This document shows positions 53,371 through 62,483 of a DNA stretch of 64,000 bases, one piece after another. The position numbers were made by a program, and so were the translations under genes. Position 1 is the stretch's first letter; each line of letters starts with the position of its first letter. This stretch comes from Aliiglaciecola lipolytica E3 (GTDB lineage: Bacteria; Pseudomonadota; Gammaproteobacteria; Enterobacterales; Alteromonadaceae): the NCBI RefSeq assembly GCF_000314975.1, contig NZ_BAEN01000037.1, positions 55,227 to 119,226 of the forward strand, given 5' to 3'. The notes beneath the pieces are model-generated. The model searched no databases and was not told where the DNA came from. It saw only the letters and a list, made by a program, of their open reading frames with translations.

Positions 53371-54537
53371 ATGAATACTGCAACCAAAAGTACTGCAGCC
53401 ATTATATTAGCTGCAAGTTTCGCATCTACTATTGGGGGCTTGCCATTCAACGCTTTACCTATTTTGTTAGGCTCGTTAGCAGATACTTTCGGTTTTGACA
53501 CGCAAACCATTGGTTTGCTTGGCTCCTTATGCTTCGCTGGCTATTTGACTGGTACACTTTCATCAGTTTTTATAATTCCAAGGTTTTGTTTACGAAAGCT
53601 CACCATTTTTTGCTCAGCATTGTCAGTCGTTTTATTGCTTCTCTCATCATTTTCTGACGCTAAGTGGCAAACTTTATTTTGGGTATTCATTGGCTTTTTT
53701 GCTGCTTTGATGACGTGCCTAGGTTTGCGGATAATTGGACAAATGCAAAATAAAGAGCAAGCACTTGGAGTGCGCCAAGGCATTGAATTGGGCGTAACAG
53801 CAGTTGTATTGTTTGTATTACCAGCGCTAGTCATTATTCACTATGGTTATGCTGGCGCTGCCATTAGTTTATCGCTCATCATTTTAGTTTTGAGTTTAAG
53901 TGTGTTTGGCCTGCCACATAACGCGCATCTTAAAACACAAGACAACTCTCTCTTATCTCAATTAAAAATTCCCCCTAATGCGTGGTTTGCGCTGGCTGTC
54001 TTTTTAATCTTTGCAACAGGCAACATAGCCCTTTGGGCCTTTTTAGAACGTATAGGTAACACCATTGAACTAGCGCCTTCTGAAATAGGAATTATTTTCG
54101 CGGTATTAAAGCTACTCGGTGGTGTAGCGGCTTTTTCTGTTGCATTAGTGGGAAGCCGTTTAGGATTTCAAACACCTTATCTAATTGTATTGTTTGTATT
54201 GTCTATTGGTTTATATTTGATTTGGATGTCGTTCACAAAAGGTGATCATCAATTTTTGTTATTTTCCATGGGAACTTGGATTTGGGAAGTAGCATTTACA
54301 TGGGGTTGTGTATTTAAAACAGCTGCTATTGCAAGGTTTGACGCACAAGGACGAGCAATAATGTTAGTGCCTGCCGCTTTTGGCTTAAGTGCCACGATAG
54401 GCCCCGCATTGGGGGGCTGGTTAGTTACTACAAGCTACATAAGCATTCTGAGTTTGGCATTTGCAACAACACTAGTAGCGGTTACTTTATTTATAGGGCC
54501 TTTAGCATTTAAGCAAAATAAGCTATTGAATGATTGA
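53371..54537 (+). CDS. Major facilitator superfamily transporter
   Basis: 388 residues with about twelve membrane helices, no signal peptide cleavage site, and an MFS-type N-terminal half (GLLGSLCFAGYLTGTL, CLGLRIIGQMQNKEQ). Family pattern is generic, close to sugar- or acid-type MFS carriers. It is convergent with the enoyl-CoA hydratase gene (32-bp gap). Inferred role: inner-membrane import of the substrate, or export of an intermediate, of the catabolic cluster. Confidence 0.8.
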   Translation: MNTATKSTAAIILAASFASTIGGLPFNALPILLGSLADTFGFDTQTIGLLGSLCFAGYLTGTLSSVFIIPRFCLRKLTIFCSALSVVLLLLSSFSDAKWQTLFWVFIGFFAALMTCLGLRIIGQMQNKEQALGVRQGIELGVTAVVLFVLPALVIIHYGYAGAAISLSLIILVLSLSVFGLPHNAHLKTQDNSLLSQLKIPPNAWFALAVFLIFATGNIALWAFLERIGNTIELAPSEIGIIFAVLKLLGGVAAFSVALVGSRLGFQTPYLIVLFVLSIGLYLIWMSFTKGDHQFLLFSMGTWIWEVAFTWGCVFKTAAIARFDAQGRAIMLVPAAFGLSATIGPALGGWLVTTSYISILSLAFATTLVAVTLFIGPLAFKQNKLLND

Positions 54538-54569
54538 AATTTTCTCGGTCTCGTCGTGTGACTAAGTGT

Positions 54570-55355
54570 TTATTTTCCTTCAAATTTAGCATGTCGTTTA
54601 TCTAAAAACGCTTGCATTCCTTCGCGCTGATCGCTTGATGCAAACAAGAGCGCATTGGCTTTACGCTCCAGCGCCATAGCACTCGCGAGAGAAGCGTCCA
54701 TTCCCGCTAATATCACTTCTTTGATTTGCTCTGCGGCTAATGGCGGCATTCTTGCAATCCGCTTACAAATAGCCATCGCTTGGTCGTGGACTTCGTTATC
54801 CTCACATAACTCACTAACTAAACCCGCTACCCACGCATCATTCGCACTGATTGGCTTTCCGGTTAAGGCCATTTGCATGGCTTTCGCTTTGCCTATTGCT
54901 CTTACTAAGCGTTGAGTACCGCCGATGCCCGGCATAATTCCTATTGCGATTTCGGGCTGACAAAAACTCGCGCTTTTTCCTGCAACAATAATGTCACCTA
55001 ACATAGCCAATTCACATCCACCACCATAAGCATATCCACAAACTGCAACAACCACTGGCTTAGGGCATTGCTCAATTGGTGCCCATAAACGTTCAGTGTG
55101 TCGTTTGTATATTTCAATAGGATCCGCGTCAATGAGCCCTGTAATGTCGCCGCCCGCGGCAAAGACCTTGTCGCCACCCGTTAATAAAATACAGCGTACC
55201 CTTGAGTCGTTGCTTAGTTTACTAAAATGTTCAGATAAGGTTGTTTGCAACTCTAAGCTCAATGCATTTGTTGCTTGCGGCCTATTTAATCGTAATTCAG
55301 CAACGCCGTCTTCAGGATGGCTCAATAAAACGGTGGTTTCTTCTTTTGTCGACAT
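54570..55355 (-). CDS. Enoyl-CoA hydratase/isomerase (crotonase family)
   Basis: 261 residues from ATG 55355 (GGAG 6 nt upstream; an in-frame ATG at 55367 is less likely). Crotonase motifs: LNRPQATNALSLELQ, the oxyanion-hole LTGGDKVFAAGGDI and CGYAYGGGCELAMLGD, and the glutamate-bearing PEIAIGIMPGIGGTQRL. It hydrates or isomerises an enoyl-CoA in beta-oxidation. It is divergent from SDR 4 with a candidate operator between them. Confidence 0.9.
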   Translation of the reverse strand: MSTKEETTVLLSHPEDGVAELRLNRPQATNALSLELQTTLSEHFSKLSNDSRVRCILLTGGDKVFAAGGDITGLIDADPIEIYKRHTERLWAPIEQCPKPVVVAVCGYAYGGGCELAMLGDIIVAGKSASFCQPEIAIGIMPGIGGTQRLVRAIGKAKAMQMALTGKPISANDAWVAGLVSELCEDNEVHDQAMAICKRIARMPPLAAEQIKEVILAGMDASLASAMALERKANALLFASSDQREGMQAFLDKRHAKFEGK

Positions 55356-55450
55356 TGGTATCTCCATGGCCTCGGCAAGTTTTTATAGGCAAGTATTATG
55401 TACACTTTGTGATGAGTTCATTGTCGCTTTGTGTGCTAAACATAAACATC

Positions 55451-55466
55451 GTCCATACAGACGAAG
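55451..55466. promoter_or_regulatory. Candidate operator between enoyl-CoA hydratase and SDR 4
   Basis: CGTCCATACAGACG spans 55450-55463 as an inverted repeat (CGTC-N6-GACG). It lies 60-95 bp from both divergent starts and matches the elements at 46943 and 48604. Confidence 0.55.
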
Positions 55467-55524
55467 TTGGTTTGCTAGACCTCAATGTAAAATACACAAT
55501 ATAATAATACTACAGGGTCGTGCT

Positions 55525-56319
55525 ATGTCAGACAACAAAGCTCACTTAGAGCAGAATTATCAGGGGCAAGTTGTGCTTGTCACAGGCGGTACTAAGGGGA
55601 TTGGGTTTGGTATCGCAGTCGGATTTTTGACAGCAGGCGCTGAAGTAATTGTATGCGGGCGCAAAGAGCCAGAAACTACACCTCAAGCGCTAGTTAATGG
55701 CATTCCAAAAAAAGCGCACTTTATAAAGGCTGATGTAAAAGATACCGATAGCACAGCTAGCCTGTTTAAAACTATCGAAGAAAAATTTGGTCGCCTCGAT
55801 GTGTTAGTGAATAACGCTGGAGGAAGTCCTTTCGCATTAGCTGATAAAGCTTCTCCTCGCTTCCATGAATCAATTATTAAGTTAAATTTAATAGCGCCAC
55901 TAAACGTTGCCCAACAAGCTAATTACATTCTGCAAAAAAATGGCGGCACGATTATTTTTATTGGCAGTATAAGCGCGATGCGCGCGTCTCCGGGTACAGC
56001 AGCTTATGGCGCAGCAAAAGCTGGCATTTTATCATTAGTTAAAACATTGGCCGTAGAGTGGGCACCGAAAGTACGTGTGGTGGCGCTAAGCCCTGGTTTA
56101 GTCAAAACCGAAAGTTCACACCTTCATTATGGTGACGATGCTGGTATTGCAAAAGTAAGCGCGACGATACCTGCAGGTCGAATGGCCGTGCCAGAAGATA
56201 TCGCAAACGCATGTCTGTTTTTGGCATCTGCGCAAGCTAGTTATTCCAGTGGCTGTAATTTGTTGTTGAACGGCGGTGGAGAAATGCCTGCCTTTTTAAA
56301 TGCTAATGAGAATAACTAG
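55525..56319 (+). CDS. Short-chain dehydrogenase/reductase 4
   Basis: 264 residues from ATG 55525; the frame is open far upstream but only because it crosses the antisense of the hydratase gene. TGGTKGIGFG, CGRKEPE, NNAGGSPF, IGSISAMRASPG for the catalytic Ser and YGAAKAGI are present. It heads a run of same-strand genes leading into the side-chain operon (52 bp to the next gene) and may be a 3-hydroxyacyl-CoA or hydroxysteroid dehydrogenase. Confidence 0.87.
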   Translation: MSDNKAHLEQNYQGQVVLVTGGTKGIGFGIAVGFLTAGAEVIVCGRKEPETTPQALVNGIPKKAHFIKADVKDTDSTASLFKTIEEKFGRLDVLVNNAGGSPFALADKASPRFHESIIKLNLIAPLNVAQQANYILQKNGGTIIFIGSISAMRASPGTAAYGAAKAGILSLVKTLAVEWAPKVRVVALSPGLVKTESSHLHYGDDAGIAKVSATIPAGRMAVPEDIANACLFLASAQASYSSGCNLLLNGGGEMPAFLNANENN

Positions 56320-56371
56320 CTAATCATACTCAATAGAAAAAATTCATTTTAATAAATGTAGGAGACAAGCC

Positions 56372-57367
56372 TTGGCTAAATATGAATGGTTTGCAGAAAT
56401 CGACGCAATGGTAGGGCATCAATATGGCCGTATTTACGCATGGGATAAAGTCAATGAAGCAATGGTCAGGCAGTGGTGTGAAGTCATGGGGGTAGATAAT
56501 CCCATTTATACCGATGCCGACTACGCCGCAAAAAGTCAGCATGGACAACTCGTTGCTCCGCCAGCCATGCTTCAAGCATGGTGCCTTGCTGGTTTTCATG
56601 ACGAGTTGGCGCCAGGTTCCACAACTGATAATCCCTATGGCGTTTTAAAGTTACTTGAAGCTCAAGGCTATCCTGCGGTAGTTGCGGTCAACTGTGATTT
56701 ACATTTTGATCGCTACATCGGCATTGGTGAAAGACTTTACTACACAACTGTGTTTGACGATATTAGTGAGGAAAAAACAACCGCATTGGGTACCGGATTT
56801 TTTGTCACCTTGAAAATGGTTTTCCTTTCTGAAACGGGTGATGGGAAAGATGACGAAAAAGTGGGCGAGATGCTATTTCGTGTTATTAAATTTAAACCAG
56901 CCAATCCACCTGAAAAAGCTAAACCTGCAGGCTCAGATAACGCAGCCCCTAAAATGCTGCGACCAAAGCCAGGCATTAGCGACGATAATCGGTTTTTTTG
57001 GGAAGGCTGTGACGCTAAGGAACTGCGTATTCAACAATGTAAACATTGCGAGAAATTACAACATCCTCCTGCCCCCGTTTGTATGCATTGTCATTCTTTT
57101 GAACTGGATTATAAGTTGGCTAGTGGAAAAGGAGAGTTGTACTCGTTTGTTGTAATGCATCATCCGCACGTTCCACCATTCGATAATCCCAATCCTATCG
57201 GTTTAATCGAGCTTGAAGAAGGTGTGCGTATCGCGGCAGGTCTAATCGGGGTTGAAGAGGACGTGTCTCCTAAAATTGGTGAAGCAGTAGAAGTTGAGTT
57301 TCATACTTATGAAGGGGAGTTAACCTTGCCACAGTTTAGACTGGTTTCAACAAAGGAGTCATCATGA
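56372..57367 (+). CDS. MaoC-like plus DUF35 fusion, ChsH2-like
   Basis: 331 residues from TTG 56372 (AGGAGA 7 nt upstream). The N-terminal about 180 residues are a MaoC/hot-dog hydratase domain (VAPPAMLQAWCLAGF, LHFDRYIGIGERLYYTT). The C-terminal part (about 205-331) is a DUF35 domain with a zinc ribbon (CKHCEKLQHPPAPVCMHC) and an OB fold. This fusion is the layout of ChsH2 of actinobacterial cholesterol side-chain breakdown, where the MaoC part joins ChsH1 to hydrate an enoyl-CoA and the DUF35 part supports the Ltp2 aldolase. Both partners are encoded just downstream. It overlaps the next gene by 4 bp. Confidence 0.83.
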   Translation: MAKYEWFAEIDAMVGHQYGRIYAWDKVNEAMVRQWCEVMGVDNPIYTDADYAAKSQHGQLVAPPAMLQAWCLAGFHDELAPGSTTDNPYGVLKLLEAQGYPAVVAVNCDLHFDRYIGIGERLYYTTVFDDISEEKTTALGTGFFVTLKMVFLSETGDGKDDEKVGEMLFRVIKFKPANPPEKAKPAGSDNAAPKMLRPKPGISDDNRFFWEGCDAKELRIQQCKHCEKLQHPPAPVCMHCHSFELDYKLASGKGELYSFVVMHHPHVPPFDNPNPIGLIELEEGVRIAAGLIGVEEDVSPKIGEAVEVEFHTYEGELTLPQFRLVSTKESS

Positions 57368-58497
57368 ATTTTAATTTAAGTGAAGAGCAACTTGCGATCG
57401 CCGATATGGCGAAAAGTTTATTTACAGATACTTGTACAGACCAGTATTTACGCGATTATGATGAGTCTGGGCAGGGTACAATGTCAGACTTATGGCTTGC
57501 TTCCATAGAAACTGGCTTACACAGCGTGATTATACCCGAAGCGAATGGCGGTATTGACTTGGGTATGATGGAGTTGAGCTTAGTGCTTCAGGCCCAAGGA
57601 GGCTCACTTGCTCAAGTGCCAATTTGGCGTCACCAAGTGGCTGCAGCCGCTATTGCAAAGTTTGCCGTCGAATCTCACACAGAAATAGTGAAGGACGCTG
57701 CTCAGGGTAACAACTTGCTTACGATAGGCTATAACTTAAACAACACAGCAGAAGGTTCAGGGGTAATCGCAATCGAGTCTGACGATGGCGTGAGCCTAAG
57801 CGGAGTAGTGCAGGCAGTTGCCAATGCAGATAAAGCTAATTTTTTATTGCTCTCTTTCTCGCTTAATAACGAGACTAGATGGGCATTAGTTGATACTACA
57901 ACGAAAGGTCTCACCTTAACCACCGGACAAATGACGCAAGGTGAAGACGTTGCGGACGTTATGCTTGATAAGGTGGAAATTGATAATGCAGCAGTGTTAG
58001 CGACAGAGGCTCATAATTGGATACTACCGCGAATTTTCGCATCTTTAGCCGCGCTGCAAGTGGGCGTAAGCGAAGCTCAAATTACTAAAACTGTCGAATA
58101 TGTGAGCGAACGCAAGCAATTTGGGCGTGCGATAGGCACTTTTCAAGCAGTGCAAATGACCATGGCAGATACCAAAATTGCACTAGAGGCCCTTCGCAGC
58201 AATTTATGGCAGTTATGTTATCGGCTTGATAACGACTTACCTTGTGAGCACGAGGCTTATGCAACGGCATGGCATGCATGCGATGCTGGACATAAAATAG
58301 GTCATGCAGCGCAGCACGTTCATGGCGGGTTTGGTGTTGATGTGAGTTATATCATCTTCAGGTATTTGTACTGGAGCAGGGCGATCAGTCTAAATTTAGG
58401 CGGTAGCCCTGCACTATTGGCAAAGCTTGGCGAAGTATTGCGTGTAAACGACAAACTTGGGTGGAAATATGACCTGGATGAAAACTATGCAAACTAA
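57364..58497 (+). CDS. Acyl-CoA dehydrogenase A (ChsE1-like smaller type)
   Basis: 377 residues, FAD-dependent. Acyl-CoA dehydrogenase pattern: FNLSEEQLAIADMAKSLF, VEYVSERKQFGRAIGTFQAVQMTMAD, HAAQHVHGGFGVDVSYIIFRYLYW. It lacks the strong N-terminal WxSG binding segment, as do the FadE28-type subunits that pair with a partner to form a heterotetramer. It overlaps the ChsH2-like gene (ATGA) and lies near a second subunit type at 60099, so an alpha2-beta2 enzyme acting on a branched or ring-borne short side chain is inferred. Confidence 0.83.
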   Translation: MNFNLSEEQLAIADMAKSLFTDTCTDQYLRDYDESGQGTMSDLWLASIETGLHSVIIPEANGGIDLGMMELSLVLQAQGGSLAQVPIWRHQVAAAAIAKFAVESHTEIVKDAAQGNNLLTIGYNLNNTAEGSGVIAIESDDGVSLSGVVQAVANADKANFLLLSFSLNNETRWALVDTTTKGLTLTTGQMTQGEDVADVMLDKVEIDNAAVLATEAHNWILPRIFASLAALQVGVSEAQITKTVEYVSERKQFGRAIGTFQAVQMTMADTKIALEALRSNLWQLCYRLDNDLPCEHEAYATAWHACDAGHKIGHAAQHVHGGFGVDVSYIIFRYLYWSRAISLNLGGSPALLAKLGEVLRVNDKLGWKYDLDENYAN

Positions 58498-58897
58498 ACA
58501 ATTTAAAGACGTTCAGGTAGGCGACAAACTACCCAAGCAAGCTATCCCAATAACAGTAGCGCTCATTACTAGTGGCGCCATTGCAACGCGTGATTTCTTT
58601 CCGGGCCATCACGACAAAGACGCTGCTATCGAACTTGGCTCTCCGCATATATTTATGAATATTCTAACGACTAACGGTCTAGTACAAGCTTTTGTAGAAA
58701 AATGGAGCGGCCCTGACAGTATATTCAAAGATATAAAAATAAAGTTGGGCATGCCGAACTATCCCGGGGATACGATGACCTTTAAAGGTGAAATCACAGC
58801 AACTGATGCACAAAACAAGACAGTTGAAGTAGGGCTAGCAGGTCAAAATCAGTACGGAACCCATGTTACTGGCACCGTGCTTATTGCACTGCCTTAA
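58487..58897 (+). CDS. MaoC-like hydratase, ChsH1-like
   Basis: About 136 residues; ATGs at 58469, 58478 and 58487 are possible, and 58487 has GGA at a good distance and begins nearest the domain. All overlap the previous gene. The single hot-dog domain has FKDVQVGDKLPK, RDFFPGHHDKDAA with the Asp/His hydratase pair, SPHIFMNILTTNGLVQ and a KLGMPNYPGDTMTFKG segment. With the MaoC half of the ChsH2-like protein it should form a two-protein enoyl-CoA hydratase. Confidence 0.83.
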   Translation: MQTKQFKDVQVGDKLPKQAIPITVALITSGAIATRDFFPGHHDKDAAIELGSPHIFMNILTTNGLVQAFVEKWSGPDSIFKDIKIKLGMPNYPGDTMTFKGEITATDAQNKTVEVGLAGQNQYGTHVTGTVLIALP

Positions 58898-58912
58898 GCT
58901 TAGGAGACACAA

Positions 58913-60088
58913 ATGAATGATTCTATTAGCGGCAAGGCCGCCATTGTCGGCCTAGGTGCCACCGAGTTTTCCAAAAACTCTGGTCGAACAGAGCTTCGTC
59001 TAGCGATGGAAGCCACACTTGATGCACTAAAAGATGCTGGCATTGATCCCAGTGAAGTCGACGGTTTTAGCAGCTACTCGGTCGATAAAGTACCAGAGTA
59101 TGAAATAGCTCGGTTACTAGGCTGCAAAGATGTAAAGTTCTTTTCTCAAATTCCCCACGGTGGGGGCGCCGCTTGCGCACCCATCATGCATGCAGCCATG
59201 GCAGTTGCAACAGGCGTTTGTAAAACAGTCGTTGTTTATCGGGCGATGAACGAGCGCTCATGGTATCGATTTGGTACCGGCTCATATGGTTTTGGCTCTA
59301 CCCCTATTTTTGAAAACACTAACTATGGTTGGTATATGCCCCACGGTTTTCATACGCCTGCCAGTTGGGTCGGTATGTTTGCACAGCGCTATATGCATGA
59401 GTATGGAGCAACTTCTGAGGATTTTGGCAAAATTGCGGTAGCTGCCCGAGATTTTGCTTCGACTAATCCCGCTGCTTTCTTTTATGAAAAGCCAATAACA
59501 CTAGCTGATCATCAATCGTCTAAGTGGATTTGCGAACCTCTTCACTTACTCGATTGTTGCCAAGAGTCAGATGGGGCCGTTGCGATGATAATTACTAGTA
59601 GCGACCGCGCAAAAGACTTACAACAGAAGCCGGTAACGATTAAGGCTGGTTCGCAAGGGATTTCACAAGGTCAGCAAATCATGACTTCATATTATCGAGA
59701 GGATATTACTGGTTTGCCTGAAATGGGAGTGGTGGCTAAAGAGCTTTATGCTCAGTCTGGTTTAGGGCCTGAAGATTTTCAAACTGCGATTATTTATGAC
59801 CACTTTACGCCTTTCGTCTTGCCGCAGTTAGAGGAATTTGGCTTTGCTCCTCGCGGACAAGCAAAAGAGTTTATTCGTGCGGGGCATCATGCGCGCGGCG
59901 GGAAGTTACCCATAAATACACACGGTGGACAGTTAGGCGAGGCTTACATACATGGTATGAATGGTGTGGCCGAAGCGGTAAGGCAAGTCCGCGGAAGCTC
60001 AGTAAATCAGGTCGACAATGTCGAAAACGTCCTTGTCACTGCGGGTACCGGTGTACCTACCAGTGGTTTAATTTTATCAAAAGCATAA
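58913..60088 (+). CDS. Thiolase-like retro-aldolase, Ltp2-like
   Basis: 391 residues, thiolase fold (AAIVGLGATEFSKNSGRTELRLA start). At the place of the usual nucleophilic Cys the sequence reads IPHGGGAACAPIMHAA, so the catalytic Cys appears to be replaced, as in Ltp2/SCPx-type lipid-transfer aldolases; VYRAMNERS and the C-terminal NTHGGQLGEAYIHGMNG-type motif also match that group. Together with a DUF35 partner such enzymes release a short acyl-CoA (propionyl- or acetyl-CoA) from a tertiary beta-hydroxyacyl-CoA, leaving a ring ketone. AGGAG lies 7 nt upstream. Length is close to Ltp2 (about 386). Confidence 0.85.
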   Translation: MNDSISGKAAIVGLGATEFSKNSGRTELRLAMEATLDALKDAGIDPSEVDGFSSYSVDKVPEYEIARLLGCKDVKFFSQIPHGGGAACAPIMHAAMAVATGVCKTVVVYRAMNERSWYRFGTGSYGFGSTPIFENTNYGWYMPHGFHTPASWVGMFAQRYMHEYGATSEDFGKIAVAARDFASTNPAAFFYEKPITLADHQSSKWICEPLHLLDCCQESDGAVAMIITSSDRAKDLQQKPVTIKAGSQGISQGQQIMTSYYREDITGLPEMGVVAKELYAQSGLGPEDFQTAIIYDHFTPFVLPQLEEFGFAPRGQAKEFIRAGHHARGGKLPINTHGGQLGEAYIHGMNGVAEAVRQVRGSSVNQVDNVENVLVTAGTGVPTSGLILSKA

Positions 60089-60098
60089 GGAGAGGAAG

Positions 60099-61268
60099 AT
60101 GTTCGTTGATTTAACTCCCGAGCAACGCGCACTGCGTATAGAAATACGAGATTATTTTTCACAATTAATGACTCCTGAGCTTCGTCAATCTCTTAGAGGG
60201 GAAGAGGGCGGTGAAAACTTTCGGAAAGTTGTTCGTCAAATGGGTAAAGATGGTTGGCTTGCGGTAGGTTGGCCTAAAGAGCATGGTGGCCAAGGCTATC
60301 AAGCGACCGAACAGTTGATTTTTTTTGAAGAAGCTAATATTGCAGGTGCGCCATTGCCGTTCGTGACCATTAGTACTGTTGGTCCAGCCTTGATGGAATC
60401 AGGGACTGAGTTACAAAAAGAAAAATTCTTACCGGGTATTGCCAGTGGTGACATTCATTTTGCGATTGGTTACTCAGAGCCTAATGCGGGTTCTGATTTA
60501 GCTACTTTGAAAACTAAAGCGACCCTAGAAGGCGATCACTTTGTTGTTAATGGCAACAAGCTATGGACATCTGGCGCTGATTCTGCCGACTATATCTGGC
60601 TTGCGGCGCGAACCGATCAAGAACTTGCGCGTCACAAGGGGATTTCGATTATGATCCTCGATACCAAAAGTGAAGGGTTTAGTAGCACCGTAATACCAAC
60701 ATGCTCTAACCCCACTGCTGCTACTTATTACGATAATGTAAAAGTGCCAAAAGAAATGTTAGTGGGTGAATTGAACAGCGGTTGGAAACTTATTACTGCG
60801 CAGCTTAATCATGAACGTTTAGGTTTGGGTTCGTGGTCAGATAAGGTGGTTAGTTTATTTACACGAGTGTATCAATGGGCGAACACGCAAGATGAACTTG
60901 GCAAACGCGCTACCGACAATCCCTGGGTTCGCTCAGCATTGGCTGAGTGTTATGCCAAGTTAGAAGCAATGCGTTTGATTAACTTTCGTATTGCAGCCGA
61001 TTTAGAAGCGGGGCATATGGATGTTGCGCTAGCTTCAATCACTAAAGTGTATGGGTCAGAGAGTGCCATTGATATTTTGCGAAAATTAATAGACATTGTT
61101 GGCATAAACAGTATGGTCAAAAGTGACTCTGCGGCGTCTTTTTTGCTAGGTGAACTTGAGTATGAGGTGCGAGCTTCAGTTACCCTAACGTTTGGTGGCG
61201 GTACCAATGAAATACAGCGGGAATTAGTTGCGCAATTTGGTATTGGTATGCCGCGCGCAGTGCGCTAG
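60099..61268 (+). CDS. Acyl-CoA dehydrogenase B (ChsE2-like larger type)
   Basis: 389 residues. Full set: FAIGYSEPNAGSDLATLKTKA (substrate/FAD site), VNGNKLWTSGADSADYIWL, GWKLITAQLNHERLGLG, and GGGTNEIQRELVAQFGIGMPR at the C-terminus. This is the FadE29/ChsE2-type subunit that carries the N-terminal substrate loops. It follows the aldolase gene by 10 bp and is the likely partner of subunit A at 57364. AAGGAGAGG precedes the start. Confidence 0.87.
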   Translation: MFVDLTPEQRALRIEIRDYFSQLMTPELRQSLRGEEGGENFRKVVRQMGKDGWLAVGWPKEHGGQGYQATEQLIFFEEANIAGAPLPFVTISTVGPALMESGTELQKEKFLPGIASGDIHFAIGYSEPNAGSDLATLKTKATLEGDHFVVNGNKLWTSGADSADYIWLAARTDQELARHKGISIMILDTKSEGFSSTVIPTCSNPTAATYYDNVKVPKEMLVGELNSGWKLITAQLNHERLGLGSWSDKVVSLFTRVYQWANTQDELGKRATDNPWVRSALAECYAKLEAMRLINFRIAADLEAGHMDVALASITKVYGSESAIDILRKLIDIVGINSMVKSDSAASFLLGELEYEVRASVTLTFGGGTNEIQRELVAQFGIGMPRAVR

Positions 61269-61280
61269 CAGGAGGTTCAC

Positions 61281-62483
61281 ATGGTTGATTTGGAAGAGTT
61301 TAGAATACAGGTTCGTGAATGGTTAGAGGATAATTGTCCTGAATCGCTACGCACACCAACGCCCGATGGCGAACTCATTTGGGGCGGTAAAACACCCAAC
61401 TTTACGTTTGACGATCAGCGTCTTTGGTTTGAGCGTATGCGTGATAAGAACTGGTTCTGTCCTACTTGGGCCAAAGAGTATGGTGGCGCAGGGTTAAGCT
61501 CTAAAGAAAATAGTGTTTTAGAAAGTGAAATGCGTAAGCTTAAATGCCGCCCTCCACAAATAAATCTAGGCATTTGGATGCTAGGACCGGTACTTTTAAA
61601 ACATGGTACCGAGCAACAAAAACAGCAGTTTTTAAAGCCAATGGCAAGAGGTGAAGTAAGATGGTGCCAAGGTTTTAGTGAACCTAACGCAGGGTCGGAT
61701 TTGGCAAGTCTACGCACTAGTGCACAAGATATGGGTGATCATTACTTAGTTAATGGGAGTAAAATTTGGACCTCCTATGGTGACAAGTCAGATTTTATGT
61801 ATGCGCTAGTTCGAACTGACCCTGCCGCACCAAAACATCAAGGTATTAGCTTGTTACTGCTAGACATGCATTCAGATGGCGTAAAAACGGCCCCTATTCA
61901 TTTGATAAGCGGTAAGTCATCTTTTTGTGAAGTCTTTTTTGATAACGTTAAGGTACCCAAAGACAATCTTGTCGGTGAACTTAATGGCGGATGGCAGTTA
62001 GCAAAAGAATTGCTGCAGCATGAGCGCAGCGCGATGTCAAAGTTTGGTGAGTTTCAATTACCCACGCATTTTGACTTAATGTCATTGTTCAATGATTATA
62101 TGCCTGCACCTCACACACCCAGCGAACAGTCTTTATTTTATAAGGCCGTTGAAGCAGACATGCAAGAGCATGCCTATAACTTGACCGTACAACGCTTAAC
62201 TCAAGAAATGCAAGCTGGCATAAATAACTTTGGCTTAATGTCAATTATGAAGCTTGTGCATACAGAGCAAGAAATTATCAAATTTGAGCTTCTACTCGAT
62301 GCTATGGGGTACCGTGCGTTGGGTTGGGAAGACAATAATTTTACTGAGCAAGAGCAAGCGATTAATCGCGCTTGGTTAAATAGCTTTTCACAAGCTATTG
62401 CGGGAGGTTCATCAGAAGTACAGTTAAATATCATCGCTAAGCGGGTATTACAACTGCCTGAGAATAAAGGAGCGCAGACATGA
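61281..62483 (+). CDS. Acyl-CoA dehydrogenase C
   Basis: 400 residues. RVREWLEDNCPESLRTPTPDGELIWGG at the start is typical of the longer FadE26-type members; WCQGFSEPNAGSDLASLRTSA, VNGSKIWTSYGDKSDF and AIAGGSSEVQLNIIAKRVLQLP complete the pattern. AGGAGG precedes the start. It overlaps the next dehydrogenase gene by 4 bp, suggesting that C and D are the two subunits of one enzyme, perhaps for an earlier side-chain cycle than A and B. Confidence 0.87.
   Translation: MVDLEEFRIQVREWLEDNCPESLRTPTPDGELIWGGKTPNFTFDDQRLWFERMRDKNWFCPTWAKEYGGAGLSSKENSVLESEMRKLKCRPPQINLGIWMLGPVLLKHGTEQQKQQFLKPMARGEVRWCQGFSEPNAGSDLASLRTSAQDMGDHYLVNGSKIWTSYGDKSDFMYALVRTDPAAPKHQGISLLLLDMHSDGVKTAPIHLISGKSSFCEVFFDNVKVPKDNLVGELNGGWQLAKELLQHERSAMSKFGEFQLPTHFDLMSLFNDYMPAPHTPSEQSLFYKAVEADMQEHAYNLTVQRLTQEMQAGINNFGLMSIMKLVHTEQEIIKFELLLDAMGYRALGWEDNNFTEQEQAINRAWLNSFSQAIAGGSSEVQLNIIAKRVLQLPENKGAQT

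Noticed and set aside
55096..55524. A 143-residue extension of SDR 4
   Set aside because: It is antisense to the enoyl-CoA hydratase gene and lies before the SDR Rossmann start; ATG 55525 fits the family.
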